Below are positions 46,613 to 58,768 of a DNA stretch of 64,000 nt, piece after piece; positions within the stretch are counted from its first letter, which is position 1, and each line of letters opens with the position of its first letter. Source of the stretch: Artemisia argyi (Eukaryota; Streptophyta; Magnoliopsida; Asterales; Asteraceae); contig CM060703.1 of NCBI GenBank assembly GCA_030686995.1, positions 120,386,861-120,450,860 of the forward strand. Direction: 5' to 3'. The translations under genes and the position numbers were made by a program. The notes under the pieces are model-generated. The model was not told the origin of the DNA and ran no database searches. It worked only from the letters and a program-made list of their open reading frames with translations.

Positions 46613-47688
46613 ATGGACAACGGGAACATCTTTGAACCCGTTATCCCACCACAACAAAACCCACCATTAGAACCCCTTAGGCCCCGAACCTTAGGAGAGT
46701 ATTCCCGACCTAGCCATCAACGCTACCGAAACACCATTGAGCTCACCGGAGCCAATGTGACCCCCTTGCGATCCGACACCATCCGGTTGGTGCAAAGCGG
46801 ATGTGCATTCCATGGACTTCGTTCCAAAGATCCAAACCAACATCTTAAGGACTTCCTCAAAATCGTAGATTCCATAGACCTAGATGTTGCAACTAGAGAG
46901 ACGACCCAATTACGCCTATTCCAATTTTCTCTACGGGATCAAGCTAGTCAATGGCTTCAGCGTTTACCCGCGGGATCCATCACCACATGGGATGATCTCA
47001 CCACTCGTTTCCTTGCTCAATTTTTCCCACCGAGGAGAACTACTAAGCTTAGAAATGACATCTTGATGTTCCAACAACGTCAAAATGATCTCTTTATGAA
47101 GCATGGACTCGTTTCAAGGACTTACTCCAAAAAGTCCCTCATCATGGCATAGATCTTTGGCTCCAAGTCCAAATTTTTTATGACCATATCGACATCTCCA
47201 CGAGGCGAACAATTGACCAATCGGCCTGTGGTAAGCTACGTGATCTTAGTGCGGAACAATCATGGGAACTCATAGAAGATCTTGCTCTCTATGACAACGA
47301 AAGTTGGAATGATCCCCGTGACTTGAACAAAACGGTCAAGGCAATATCTTTGCCTTCGAACAATACTAGCACTCCCGACCGTAGGATCATGGAACTTGAA
47401 GGTCGAGTCAAGTCTCTCATGAAATCTTACGAAACTCCAAAATCCTCGTGCCATGTAAGCAGAATCACTTCCACATGTAAATTATTTAATGGCCCTCACG
47501 AGACTCATAACTGCATGGAGCTTCCAAAACATGCTTATAACGAATTCACATCGTCACACGTGGGACGAGGCCCTTGCACTTCCGACGAGGCCTATGAAGC
47601 ATGGAAGGATAAACCTAATTTCATAGGATACCAAACGCGGAGCGTATCCTTCAATGACTCCTCACCCCTCACTTGGTCCGAGCATTTT
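46613..47688 (+). pseudogene. E4 gag, 5' part, frameshifted and cut by E5
   Basis: Gag forms the particle that packages the element RNA. From the ATG at 46613 (MDNGNIFEPVIPPQQN) the protein runs through LRSDTIRLVQSGCAFHGLRS and the Retrotrans_gag core (DLDVATRETTQLRLFQFSLR, ASQWLQRLPAGSITTWDDLT, FLAQFFPPRRTTKLRNDIL). A one-base loss near 47088 then shifts the frame; the family continues in the new frame with EAWTRFKDLLQK, LYDNESWNDPRDLNK and a Cys/His-bearing region (ITSTCKLFNGPHETHNCMEL, a zinc-knuckle relative). At 47688 E5 interrupts a WSEHF segment. The start is supported by its position 138 bp after the primer site and by the family's acidic/proline N-terminus. Confidence 0.9.
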
Positions 47689-50600
47689 TGTAACAATTCG
47701 CAATTTCAGGTCAATTACTATTCCCGGAAATTTACTATTCATGTTACTATTCATTTTTACTATTCATTTCTTTCCGAAATTTTCCCGAAAGTTAATTTTT
47801 ATTTGATATTCTCAAGTGATAAATCATTTCCATGGCAAATTAAATGTTTGACATTCGTCAGATCATTTTCGTGAAAGTTATTAAGAAATTACACGACATT
47901 ACACGTTTTAGGGTAAAACGTCATTCAGAAATTCTACGCACAACGAAATTCGATCCCGTCAGGTGACCCCACATCGGAAAAATGTTTGACACACTCATGA
48001 TTTATTTGAGAATTAATCGTGACTGAGAAAAACATGACCAAAGACTTCCCGGCAGGTCACCCAAGCCAGTACTACTCTCGCATGAGCACGCTTAACCGTA
48101 TGGGCGATTAACCGTTAGACCACAAAACGCGTTTCTAAGACGATTTGAGTTTTCAACTTATTAGAAAAAGTCAACATATTTTTCCCTCCTCCATTGACCA
48201 AAAATCATCCCTTGATGTTATAAGTCATTTCGTGATTTTTAGGCTTACGGTTTGATGTCTAAAAGACATTTAATACCAACCGACACTAGACTGAGCCCAG
48301 TCTAGACATTATAAGTCATTTTAAATCATTTTTATCATATTAGAAAAGTAACATTTCACTTTTCTCAATTTTACGCAATATTCGTACGTTTTACGTATTA
48401 CGCGTTTTAAACCCGTGTTTCCAGTTTTAGCAGGGTTTTACCACCCAAATGGAACCTACCATTCATTTTATATTTTATTATGGAACATATGGACTTGTTT
48501 ATCAATACTTTCAAGTTCCATAATTTTACGACACCCGGTTTTACGTTTTGAGGCTTAATCATTTACGATTGGCATTTCCCGGAGTCAAAACTAACCAAGT
48601 ATCTTGGATAATACCAAGAAAAGTCTAACCCTTGCTCTCCAAGCACTCCAAACCGCCCTAGGAGGGGGGAGTCACACCCATGTGGCTTCATCTCATGAAT
48701 TTACCCCTAAATCAACACTTAATTACAACTTGGTCACCAAGTTGTAACACTTTCCTAGTAAGCTTCCTAACCTCCTCAATGGACCTATAAATACCCCCTC
48801 CCCATCCCTTTTGTGCCGTGCACCTCCAACCCCCAAAACCCTTCCATCTTTTGCTCATTTCCTTCTAGTTTCATGCATGATTCAAGTGCTTCTTCAAGGT
48901 TGAAACTCTAGTTAGGTTATCATTCATCAAAACACTTCCATAACCTCATATACTTGGTGATTTCTCTTGAGTTTGAATCCACTCAAGTCACCTAAACCTT
49001 CATCATCCATCTTTCAAGAATACCAAGGGTAGAAAGATTGCATGAAGTGAAAAAGGGTGAAGCTAAAGTCTATCAATGTCCTATCCTTACATGTTAACTT
49101 CCTTTCATCTTTGAAAGCCAAAAGTTGTGAGCCAAACCCTAACTTGATTCTTGTTAAATAATCATGTTCATGTTATTTACATATTATTTGTGCTATATTA
49201 TGTCTTGTATTAATGTCCATGATGTATAAAAGTGAGTAAAACAAGTTATTGTACATGATTGATAAGACGAGTTCATAAAACAAGTAAACTAGTGACTTTG
49301 TTGGTATAACCTGATCAAAATGGTAAAAATATGATATTGGATTATTACATATTGTAGTAGAGGACTTAAGAAGGAAACCGTAGCAATTTGAACCACCTAA
49401 AAAGAGTATACGAGTCAAAAGTTACGCCCATTTGAAGTTACCAAAACTTTGCGGCAAACTGCCAAATACCATTCTGATCAAATTTGGGTTTTGAAAGTCA
49501 TACTTCTGGTCCGATTCATCAAAAAGTTAAAACACGAAAGTTGTCCGGAACGACGTTTTTGTTCAGGAACAAAGAAGCTCGAGACCTAAAAATGCTTTCC
49601 GAGTGATAAAATTCTTCAAAATCTTAACAGCCCATTTTTAGACCAAAGTCATTACATATAAGTTATGGTTTATGAAGACCAAAGGGGTCTTATGACCTAG
49701 AATCAAGACCACAACCATGGCTAGAGCCAAGGTTGAGTCTCATGACCTTGGAACAAGGACCAAAGGTCATGGCTAGGCCATGACGAAATGACCAAGTAAA
49801 CTTACATAGGCGTAAACATGAAACAATGAATTAGGCGATAACTTGAACAAGCAATTTGGATCTACTTCACTTGAAAAGGAACCATGAGATATACAAAGAG
49901 AAAATGGTCATACAAGACTTATGAAACTACCCCTAATAACAATCTTCATGTACAAATAAATTTTCCTAAGTTTATTCAAATATCGGACATGTAACTTTTC
50001 GGATCAAAACTTATATCTATATATTTCATCAACTACTACAATAGTAGGGAGCCTCATGTGAGGAGTTCATTATGTAAGCCGTCGAGTTGAGTTGTGGATT
50101 TACGAGTTAAAGTGTCCTGGCTCCTCGAACGCTTACTAACATGACTTCTGAATTATGTCGGCCCGAACGGTAGTAAACGATATATAAACATACATGTTTC
50201 ATGAATCATTTCTTTCAAAGACTTACATTATACATCATACCACATCATGGACTAAATGCAAGATATATATATAGGCACTACTTCATATTCTTTACTCCAA
50301 TCCTAAGTCGCGACATTCTATTATAGGTTGCTCATAGAACCTTCACGATTCGACCGTTACATTCATTACTTGCTATCTTACTTAAGGTGAGTTCATAGCC
50401 CCACTTTCGATTACTTAATTGTTTTACAAACCCTTGGGGGAAATACATGCTATTTATAACCGAGCACAATGTTTTTAAATTGTATGCTTACCTGATTGTT
50501 TTATTATCACTAAGTACCAGCCTTGCTAAACCGATATCCTTGATTATGAACCATTTAATCACTAGCAATAGTGAGCGCGAATATTGTGAATAGGCCTATT

Positions 50601-51177
50601 GGGATTGACGAATCCCATTTGTTTTGACTAAGTGCAAACAAATGCATTAATATTTGAGATTTAGGTATGTTAGCAAAGTACCTACCGGGATAAATCTGCC
50701 GATCGATATTGGTACACGTTAACGTTATGGTGTCATAAGCTTAGTGTATAATACATGTTCCGGGCGTATAATAACGTAGCCTACCTGTTTTGTTTTCCAA
50801 ACATTGGTGTGAGTCTACAGCTCACACTACCAACATATTGTGTTCAAACGATTAAACAAACTCTATGAATATCACTCAACCTTTGTGTTGACCTCTCAAG
50901 CATGTATTTCAGGTTCATGACGATCAAGGATGGCACGGAATGGCACGGATACTCAAGAGGGCTATAAATTTTATTATCATTCAAAACTCATTTATTATAC
51001 ATTGTAAACATGGAACCAATTGGGACCTCATTTTGTAATCTCTGATATTTATATAATTTGAATGATAAATCTTTTAAAACGACTCAATTGAAGTTCGTTT
51101 TCTATCATTGTGACTATTGTGCCGTCGAGTAACACCCAGTTTGAATTCCGCTGCATCCATGAATTGGGGGTGTTACA
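47689..51177 (+). repeat. E5 5' LTR
   Basis: 3489 bp. It holds a 5S-rRNA-like stretch in antisense orientation at 48042-48096. CACACCCATGTGGC-type words and a TATAAATACCCCC box (about 48785) suggest a promoter about 1.1 kb in. Open frames such as 49173-49418 recur in the partner and are not genes. Confidence 0.93.
48028..48121 (-). ncRNA. 5S-rRNA-like sequence with Pol III boxes in E5 5' LTR
   Basis: On the minus strand GTTAAGCGTGCTCATGCGAG begins at 48096 and GGGTGACCTGCCGGGAAGTC follows downstream, ending at 48042. Against the plant 5S rRNA 3' half, as I remember it, about 46 of 55 positions agree; the internal box A and box C regions are both covered. A TTTTT run, a typical Pol III stop, follows at 48032-48028. 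Just upstream, TGGTCTAACGG fits a tRNA-type A box. The 5' half of 5S is missing, so it cannot be a functional ribosomal gene. Cassandra retroelements also carry 5S in their LTRs. Whether it is transcribed is unknown. Confidence 0.75.
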
Positions 51178-51180
51178 GAT

Positions 51181-51192
51181 TGGTACCAGAGC
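51181..51192 (+). other. E5 primer-binding site
   Basis: TGGTACCAGAGC three bases after the LTR, one mismatch from the initiator-Met site TGGTATCAGAGC found in element A. Confidence 0.9.
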
Positions 51193-53049
51193 CATGGTTA
51201 TAGAGAAACAGGTCTAATTGAGACCTAAACTATAACCGCAATTACAAACAAAAACATTTTATAGCCTTCCGCTCTCCGTGTCTTCCATCCTCCAGACGAT
51301 TATGGACTTAGTAAGCATGTTATGATACACAAACATATTAGTATATTCATATATACCCATTTTGAGCATTTCCCCGTAAGCATTAGTATATTGATATATA
51401 AACTTGGTTTATTTTCAATCATTTATCTAAACAATGGACTAAACATATCTGCGTATGCCTATTCTAGGGCATTTCGACACAATCACATTCTCCCAATCAT
51501 GTTCCTACTCCAACATTCATTTTCCAAGACATTGTGAGATACAATGGTCTCATTCATTTCCAAGACATTGTATGTTACAATGGTCTCTAGAATTATTCCA
51601 TCACATCATCAATATCATTTCTTATGATATCAAAAACCCGTCACAATCTATCGATTTCAAAACAAGAAATATGAGATTTTTAAAGGACAAACAAATCCAT
51701 CACCTACAAAAGCTGAAGTTCAGCTCTACATTCATCAAAGTTTTCTTCTGAAACCTTCATTATTAAAAGTTCGTGATCCTGGCCAAGTATGTTCTATTTT
51801 AGAACTACTTAAAACTTCCTTTCCATACGTACCTACCCTTACTATCTTCTATGCAATGGAATGTGAAAACATGGGTTACAAGTCTTGTATGGCCGGGACT
51901 TGCAATTGAAGGGTTTGACATTGCCTTTGTTTAGTGGACAGTTTCCCGAAAGCAACGGACATATGAAAAGTATACCTAATTTAGGTATTTGAAAATTTTA
52001 TCGAACCTTGGCTAAATATAGACTAGTCACCTATATTTAACCTTGGGACAGTGGAATATAGTCTGACTAACTATATTCGACTTAAAATTTTCCAATACTG
52101 AGAGTAGTTGTACTAGGGTTATGTTTAGGTTGATTTCCTACTTGAACTCGATAAACCACCAGAATACATTAAAACAATCTAGAGACATGATAGTGCCTTA
52201 TCACTCAGCAAGATCTTAACACCTTATTTGTATGATCTAAATTCATTCTTGAAATTTTTCATTTATGAGATAATCCGAACTACTATCTTGGGATAGTTAT
52301 CAATTATTCTCTTCATCCTGTAGGAGTACTATCCTGTTTAGGTCCTAAGGATACCATTCCGTCATAAACCTTTAAAATCTCTTAAGATTTTCAAAACAAA
52401 CTCAACATCTATGCCTAAGAATACAGATTAAGCATACACTACACACTTTTGTTCACCAACATATCACATCATTATCTTCACAACCATGGCAAACACAAGC
52501 TCATTAACAGATCTTGATGCACTTTTAAAGCTCAAATCATCCTTAGTTACATCACAAGCACCCTCATCAGCTTTACAAGATTGAATATTCATCTTGTACT
52601 TTTGGAACACCAGTATCATCTCGTAATACCTTACCTTGTAACTCACCGACTAAGTATGAATGTTGTGTAGGATGATTTGTAATTATTTGAATGGATTGGG
52701 ATGCCTTTTCATTTAAATAAAGACATTGTAAATCACTAAACCATAAGTTTATATTTCCTTATCTACATTGTTTGGGATGCCTCTCTATGTAAATAAAGAA
52801 TTATAAACAAGTGGGCTTATTTGTATCCGAAATAACATAAGTATGAAGTCAATAAACACTAAGTACAACAACCGATTACCTACTAGGCTATGATTGCAAT
52901 TACTATCTCAATTCCTATTAATATTCGACTGCTATATCAATTTCCTTTGATATTCGACTATTACCATACCTTTCCTACATAAAAGTAAGCCTCATCCTAC
53001 GCCATACACTAAAATGACAAATCAAACTGCATCACTGGTAATCCCAGAC
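51193..53049 (+). other. E5 interior, leader and deleted region
   Basis: No gag, protease, reverse transcriptase or RNase H trace. A block at about 51980-52110 (AAATATAGACTAGTCACCTA) matches element A at 17745-17890. The rest is AT-rich and unassigned. Confidence 0.6.
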
Positions 53050-53560
53050 TTTAGTCCTCATAAGTAACCACACCTGTTCATCGACACACGACGCAGATCC
53101 CTAGAATTCCAAATCGGAGATAGGGTTATGCTAAAGGTATCGCCTTGGAAAGGCTTGATACGATTCGGTAAACGAGGAAAACTAAACCCAAGATACATCG
53201 GACCATTCAAAATCCTAGCCAGGGTTGGCCCTGTGGCGTACAGACTTGAGCTTCCATCAGAACTCAGTAGTGTACACCCCACTTTCCATGTATCCAACCT
53301 AAAGAAATGCTTGTCGGATGAATCACTAGTGATTCCACTCGATGAAATTCAACTCAATGACGATCTTCAATTTATTGAGGAACCCGTAGAAATCATGGAC
53401 CGAGAGGTCAAACAACTCAAGCAAAGTCGTATTCCAATTGTCAAGTTCGTTGGAACTCACGACGTGGCCCTGAATATACATGGGAACGAGAGGACCAGAT
53501 ACGTAAGACATACCCACATCTTTCTACCAACAAGTTTCTACTCCCAACGCAAATTGATCT
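53050..53560 (+). pseudogene. E5 integrase C-terminal domain and chromodomain, one frameshift
   Basis: Integrase ends of this type direct chromovirus insertion through a chromodomain that reads histone marks. The frame reads [72 protein letters not shown] and [20 protein letters not shown]. Near 53440 one base is missing. In the adjacent frame the chromodomain continues with [19 protein letters not shown], including the aromatic Trp and Tyr-Thr-Trp positions of the fold, and RKTYPHL. The catalytic core upstream is absent. It is better preserved than the same region of element A. The domain ends about 30 bases before the polypurine tract. Confidence 0.88.
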
Positions 53561-53575
53561 CCGGGACGGAGCTCT

Positions 53576-53591
53576 CATATGGGGTGGAGAC
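53576..53591 (+). other. E5 polypurine tract
   Basis: ATATGGGGTGGAGAC ends directly before the TG of the 3' LTR. Confidence 0.8.
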
Positions 53592-56500
53592 TGTAACAAT
53601 TCGCAATTTCAGGTCAATTACTATTCCCGGAAAATTTACTATTCATGTTACTATTCATTTTTACTATTCATTTCTTTTCGAAATTTTCCCGAAAGTTGAT
53701 TTTTATTTGATATTCTCAAGTGATAAATCATTTCCATGGCAAATTAAATGTTTGACATTCGTCAGATCATTTTCGTGAAAGTTATTAAGGAATTACACGA
53801 CATTACACGTTTTAGGGTAAAACGTCATTCAGAAATTCTACGCACAACGAAATTCGATCCCGTCAGGTGACCCCACATCGGAAAAATGTTTGACACACTC
53901 ATGATTTATTTGAGAATTAATCGTGACTGAGAAAAACATGACCAAAGACTTCCCGGCAGGTCACCCAAGCCAGTACTACTCTCGCATGAGCACGCTTAAC
54001 CGTATGGGCGATTAACCGTTAGACCACAAAACGCGTTTCTAAGACGATTTGAGTTTTCAACTTATTAGAAAAAGTCAACATATTTTTCCCTCCTCCATTG
54101 ACCAAAAATCATCCCTTGATGTTATAAGTCATTTCGTGATTTTTAGGCTTACGGTTTGATGTCTAAAAGACATTTAATACCAACCGACACTAGACTGAGC
54201 CCAGTCTAGACATTATAAGTCATTTTAAATCATTTTTATCACATTAGAAAAGTAACATTTCACTTTTCTCAATTTTACGCAATATTCGTACGTTTTACGT
54301 ATTACGCGTTTTAAACCCGTGTTTCCAGTTTTAGCAGGGTTTTACCACCCAAATGGAACCTACCACTCATTTTATATTTTATTATGGAACATATGGACTT
54401 GTTTATCAATACTTTCAAGTTCCATAATTTTACGACACCCGGTTTTACGTTTTGAGGCTTAATCATTTACGATTGGCATTTCCCGGAGTCAAAACTAACC
54501 AAGTATCTTGGATAATACCAAGAAAAGTCTAACCCTTGCTCTCCAAGCACTCCAAACCGCCCTAGGAGGGGGGAGTCACACCCATGTGGCTTCATCTCAT
54601 GAATTTACCCCTAAATCAACACTTAATTACAACTTGGTCACCAAGTTGTAACACTTTCCTAGTAAGCTTCCTAACCTCCTCAATGGACCTATAAATACCC
54701 CCTCCCCATCCCTTTTGTGCCGTGCACCTCCAACCCCCAAAACCCTTCCATCTTTTGCTCATTTCCTTCTAGTTTCATGCATGATTCAAGTGCTTCTTCA
54801 AGGTTGAAACTCTAGTTAGGTTATCATTCATCAAAACACTTCCATAACCTCATATACTTGGTGATTTCTCTTGAGTTTGAATCCACTCAAGTCACCTAAA
54901 CCTTCATCATCCATCTTTCAAGAATACCAAGGGTAGAAAGATTGCATGAAGTGAAAAAGGGTGAAGCTAAAGTCTATCAATGTCCTATCCTTACATGTTA
55001 ACTTCCTTTCATCTTTGAAAGCCAAAAGTTGTGAGCCAAACCCTAACTTGATTCTTGTTAAATAATCATGTTCATGTTATTTACATATTATTTGTGCTAT
55101 ATTATGTCTTGTATTAATGTCCATGATGTATAAAAGTGAGTAAAACAAGTTATTGTACATGATTGATAAGACGAGTTCATAAAACAAGTAAACTAGTGAC
55201 TTTGTTGGTATAACCTGATCAAAATGATAAAAATATGATATTGGATTATTACATATTGTAGTAGAGGACTTAACAAGGAAACCGTAGCAATTTGAACCAC
55301 CTAAAAAGAGTATACGAGTCAAAAGTTACGCCCATTTGAAGTTACCAAAACTTTGCGGCAAACTGCCAAATACCATTCTGATCAAATTTGGGTTTTGAAA
55401 GTCATACTTCTGCTCCGATTCATCAAAAAGTTAAAACACGAAAGTTGTCCGGAATGACGTTTTTGTTCAGGAACAAAGAAGCTCGAGACCTAAAAATGCT
55501 TTCCGAGTGATAAAATTCTTCAAAATCTTAACAGCCCATTTTTAGACCAAAGTCATTACATATAAGTTATGGTTTATGAAGACCAAAGGGGTCTTATGAC
55601 CTAGAATCAAGACCACAACCATGGCTAGAGCCAAGGTTGAGTCTCATGACCTTGGAACAAGGACCAAAGGTCATGGCTAGGCCATGACGAAATGACCAAG
55701 TAAACTTACATAGGCGTAAACATGAAACAATGAATTAGGCGATAACTTGAACAAGCAATTTGGATCTACTTCACTTGAAAAGGAACCATGAGATATACAA
55801 AGAGAAAATGGTCATACAAGACTTATGAAACTACCCCTAATAACAATCTTCATGTACAAATAAATTTTCCTAAGTTTATTCAAATATCGGACATGTAACT
55901 TTTCGGATCAAAACTTATATCTATATATTTCATCAACTACTACAATAGTAGGGAGCCTCATGTGAGGAGTTCATTATGTAAGCCGTCGAGTTGAGTTGTG
56001 GATTTATGAGTTAAAGTGTCCTGGCTCCTCGAACGCTTACTAACATGACTTCTGAATTATGTCGGCCCGAACGGTAGTAAACGATATATAAACATACATG
56101 TTTCATGAATCATTTCTTTCAAAGACTTACATTATACATCATACCACATCATGGACTAAATGCAAGATATATATATATAGGCACTACTTCATATTCTTTA
56201 CTCCAATCCTAAGTCGCGACATTCTATTATAGGTTGCTCATAGAACCTTCACGATTCGACCGTTACATTCATTACTTGCTATCTTACTTAAGGTGAGTTC
56301 ATAGCCCCACTTTCGATTACTTAATTGTTTTACAAACCCTTGGGGGAAATACATGCTATTTATAACCGAGCACAATGTTTTTAAATTGTATGCTTACCTG
56401 ATTGTTTTATTATCACTAAGTACCAGCCTTGCTAAACCGATATCCTTGATTATGAACCATTTAATCACTAGCAATAGTGAGCGCGAATATTGTGAATAGG

Positions 56501-57083
56501 CCTATTGGGATTGACGAATCCCATTTGTTTTGACTAAGTGCAAACAAATGCATTAATATTTGAGATTTAGGTATGTTAGCAAAGTACCTACCGGGATAAA
56601 TCTGCCGATCGATATTGGTACACGTTAACGTTATGGTGTCATAAGCTTAGTGTATAATACATGTTCCGGGCGTATAATAACGTAGCCTACCTGTTTTGTT
56701 TTCCAAACATTGGTGTGAGTCTACAGCTCACACTACCAACATATTGTGTTCAAACGATTAAACAAACTCTATGAATATCACTCAACCTTTGTGTTGACCT
56801 CTCAAGCATGTATTTCAGGTTCATGACGATCAAGGATGGCACGGAATGGCACGGATACTCAAGAGGGCTATAAATTTTATTATCATTAAAAACTCATTTA
56901 TTATACATTGTAAACATGGAACCAATTGGGACCTCATTTTGTAATCTCTGATATTTATATAATTTGAATGATAAATCTTTTAAAACGACTCAATTGAAGT
57001 TCGTTTTCTATCATTGTGACTATTGTGCCGTCGAGTAACACCCAGTTTGAATTCCGCTGCATCCATGAATTGGGGGTGTTACA
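53592..57083 (+). repeat. E5 3' LTR
   Basis: 3492 bp, almost identical to the 5' LTR, and followed by ATTTT and the resumption of E4 gag. Confidence 0.94.
53932..54025 (-). ncRNA. 5S-rRNA-like sequence with Pol III boxes in E5 3' LTR
   Basis: Second copy of the LTR-borne 5S-like stretch; the core at 53946-54000 is identical in sequence to the 5' LTR copy, with the T5 run at 53936-53932. Confidence 0.75.
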
Positions 57084-58768
57084 ATTTTCCCTCACAAAGC
57101 ACTCCTAGGCAGAGCTGTGAAGACGCCTTGCGAAAGTTCATTCTATCTCAAGAATTATAGCTCTCCACGCTCGAGGCTAAATTTAGACAACAGCAGACCG
57201 ATGTGAATAACAAGATGTGTAATATGTTAACTGCTATCAAGGAGCATGTTGTTAATAAACCTATTCGCGTTGATGAGGTCAAGTCTGCTACCATCATGAG
57301 TCCACCAACCTCTCCTGTGAAAATAAAAAGCCCTAGTAAGCTATTCAAACATCTATCACCAAAAGAAAAAGAACCCGTCAACCCCCTAGGGCCAATCCAT
57401 TTTGTAAACACCATCACCATAATATCTGCCTCCACACCTAACCTAAGCCATCAACAAACTAAAAAAACTGGTCATACAGCTGAAAATGAGACCTCAAAGG
57501 TAAACCACAACCTGACCGGAAACCCTGTCAACTCATCCGAGCAGTGCATCGCACAAGAACCTAGTAAATCGGATGAGGAGAAAGAGCAATCGGAAGAGCA
57601 TAAGAGAAATCCAACCATTTTGGGTAAATCTATTATAGAAGAACCCGAGAGAAAAATGGAGAATGTTACTAGTGGGAGTAGCGATAGGACTAAGGAAAAT
57701 AACCATAAAGTTTTCAAGATCTCCTGCACCATTAAGGAAAAGATCCTAATCGATAGTCATATAGATCCTAGCTCCCCAGTCAACCTAATCCCCCTTTCCT
57801 TATACCATGAGACCTTCCCAAAACGCATTGCGTGCGAAAGGGTAATGAATAATTTATCAATCAGGGTCGGAGAGCTTGTTTACAATACTAACCTCGCTGT
57901 GGTCGATGATATAGACCCTCTCACCAATCAACCGTTAACCAACCTTGTTCTGGGGAAACCATTTATCAATGAATCAGGAGTAATCCTTGATGAGATGGAT
58001 GGAGGTGTAATGTTCACCAATGGTGTTAAAAAGGTGATTTTTCGTGGGGGTAATGAAGAGGTTTACAAATATCGTCCTTCCCTTGAGGGGAATCTATTCG
58101 GATCCAGGAATGGAGAGTCGGGGAAGATAAGGAGGCGTGATCCGAATAATCTCAAAATTCCATGCATGATCGGTCACAAGCATTTTGATAACGTCTACAT
58201 CAACATATTCATGCCTAAGAATGTTATGTCCCTGTTCCATTACAACAATATCTGTAGATGGGGAATGATTTACAAAGGAGAGAAAGTGGTTGGTAAAGAT
58301 CATGAAATCCGGGTGTTCGTAGGAAACATGGCATTTACTATGGAATTCACGATTGTGGACAACATTGAGGACTATGTCGACCCTAGGTTGTCACAAGTCG
58401 TTTTTAGGGCACCCTTTTGCGAAATTACTAATTTGATAATTGATGACCGGAATGGAATCATGACCTTTGCTGATGGAATTAGGAGGGTTTCATACCAAAC
58501 GCCATACAAAAGAAAAGATTTTAGGGAAATAGATTGTGACGGGCTTGATAAGATAAGTTCCCAACTTATTTTGTGCGATGAAGATGTTCGGAGAGGGTGT
58601 GAGAACACTTCTGATTTATCATGTGGATTCTTTAGGGATGTTAGCAAGCTCGGTTCTAAGTATCGAAAAGATATCTTCGAGTTCGAAGACCCGAAGTACT
58701 TACACTATGAAAGCGATATTGGTTTAGAAGACGACCTAGAGAGTAGGACCAATGATGAAATCACGTAG
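57084..58768 (+). pseudogene. E4 gag 3' part and doubled retropepsin-like region
   Basis: Gag resumes after E5 (PSQSTPRQSCEDALRKF). One stop, TAG at 57158-57160, precedes a 521-codon open frame (57203-58768). Its first 170 residues are a Ser/Pro/Lys-rich linker. Two similar modules follow at about residues 171-290 and 317-435. Module 1 has ILIDSHIDPSSPVNLIPLSL, then LAVVDDIDPLTNQPLTNLVL, GKPFINESG and MFTNGVKKVIF. Module 2 has VYINIFMPKNVMSL, FTIVDNIEDYVDPRLSQVVF, RAPFCEITN and MTFADGIRRVSY. They resemble the retropepsin fold of Athila pol but lack the usual D-[ST]-G motif: module 1 has D188-P-S and module 2 no Asp in that place. The ORF ends with an acidic tail. No reverse transcriptase follows. 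The family match is from memory. Confidence 0.75.

Larger units (their letters stand above)
47689..57083 (+). mobile_element. E5: Tekay/Del-like chromovirus derivative with 3.5-kb LTRs, inserted in E4 gag
   Basis: LTRs 47689-51177 (3489 bp) and 53592-57083 (3492 bp) run TGTAACAATTCGC to GGGTGTTACA. Target duplication ATTTT is at 47684-47688 and 57084-57088, and removing the element plus one copy rejoins the gag reading. By eye the LTRs differ by about 11 substitutions and two small indels, so the insertion is recent. The 2414-bp interior has a primer site, leader, integrase C-terminus with chromodomain, and a polypurine tract, but no gag or reverse transcriptase. Confidence 0.94.

Noticed and set aside
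48042..48096. Functional 5S rRNA gene
   Set aside because: Only about the 3' half is present, with mismatches in base-paired regions, and it is part of an LTR.
49173..55322. Identical 81-codon minus-strand frames at 49173-49418 and 55077-55322
   Set aside because: Same offset in both E5 LTRs; no family resemblance.
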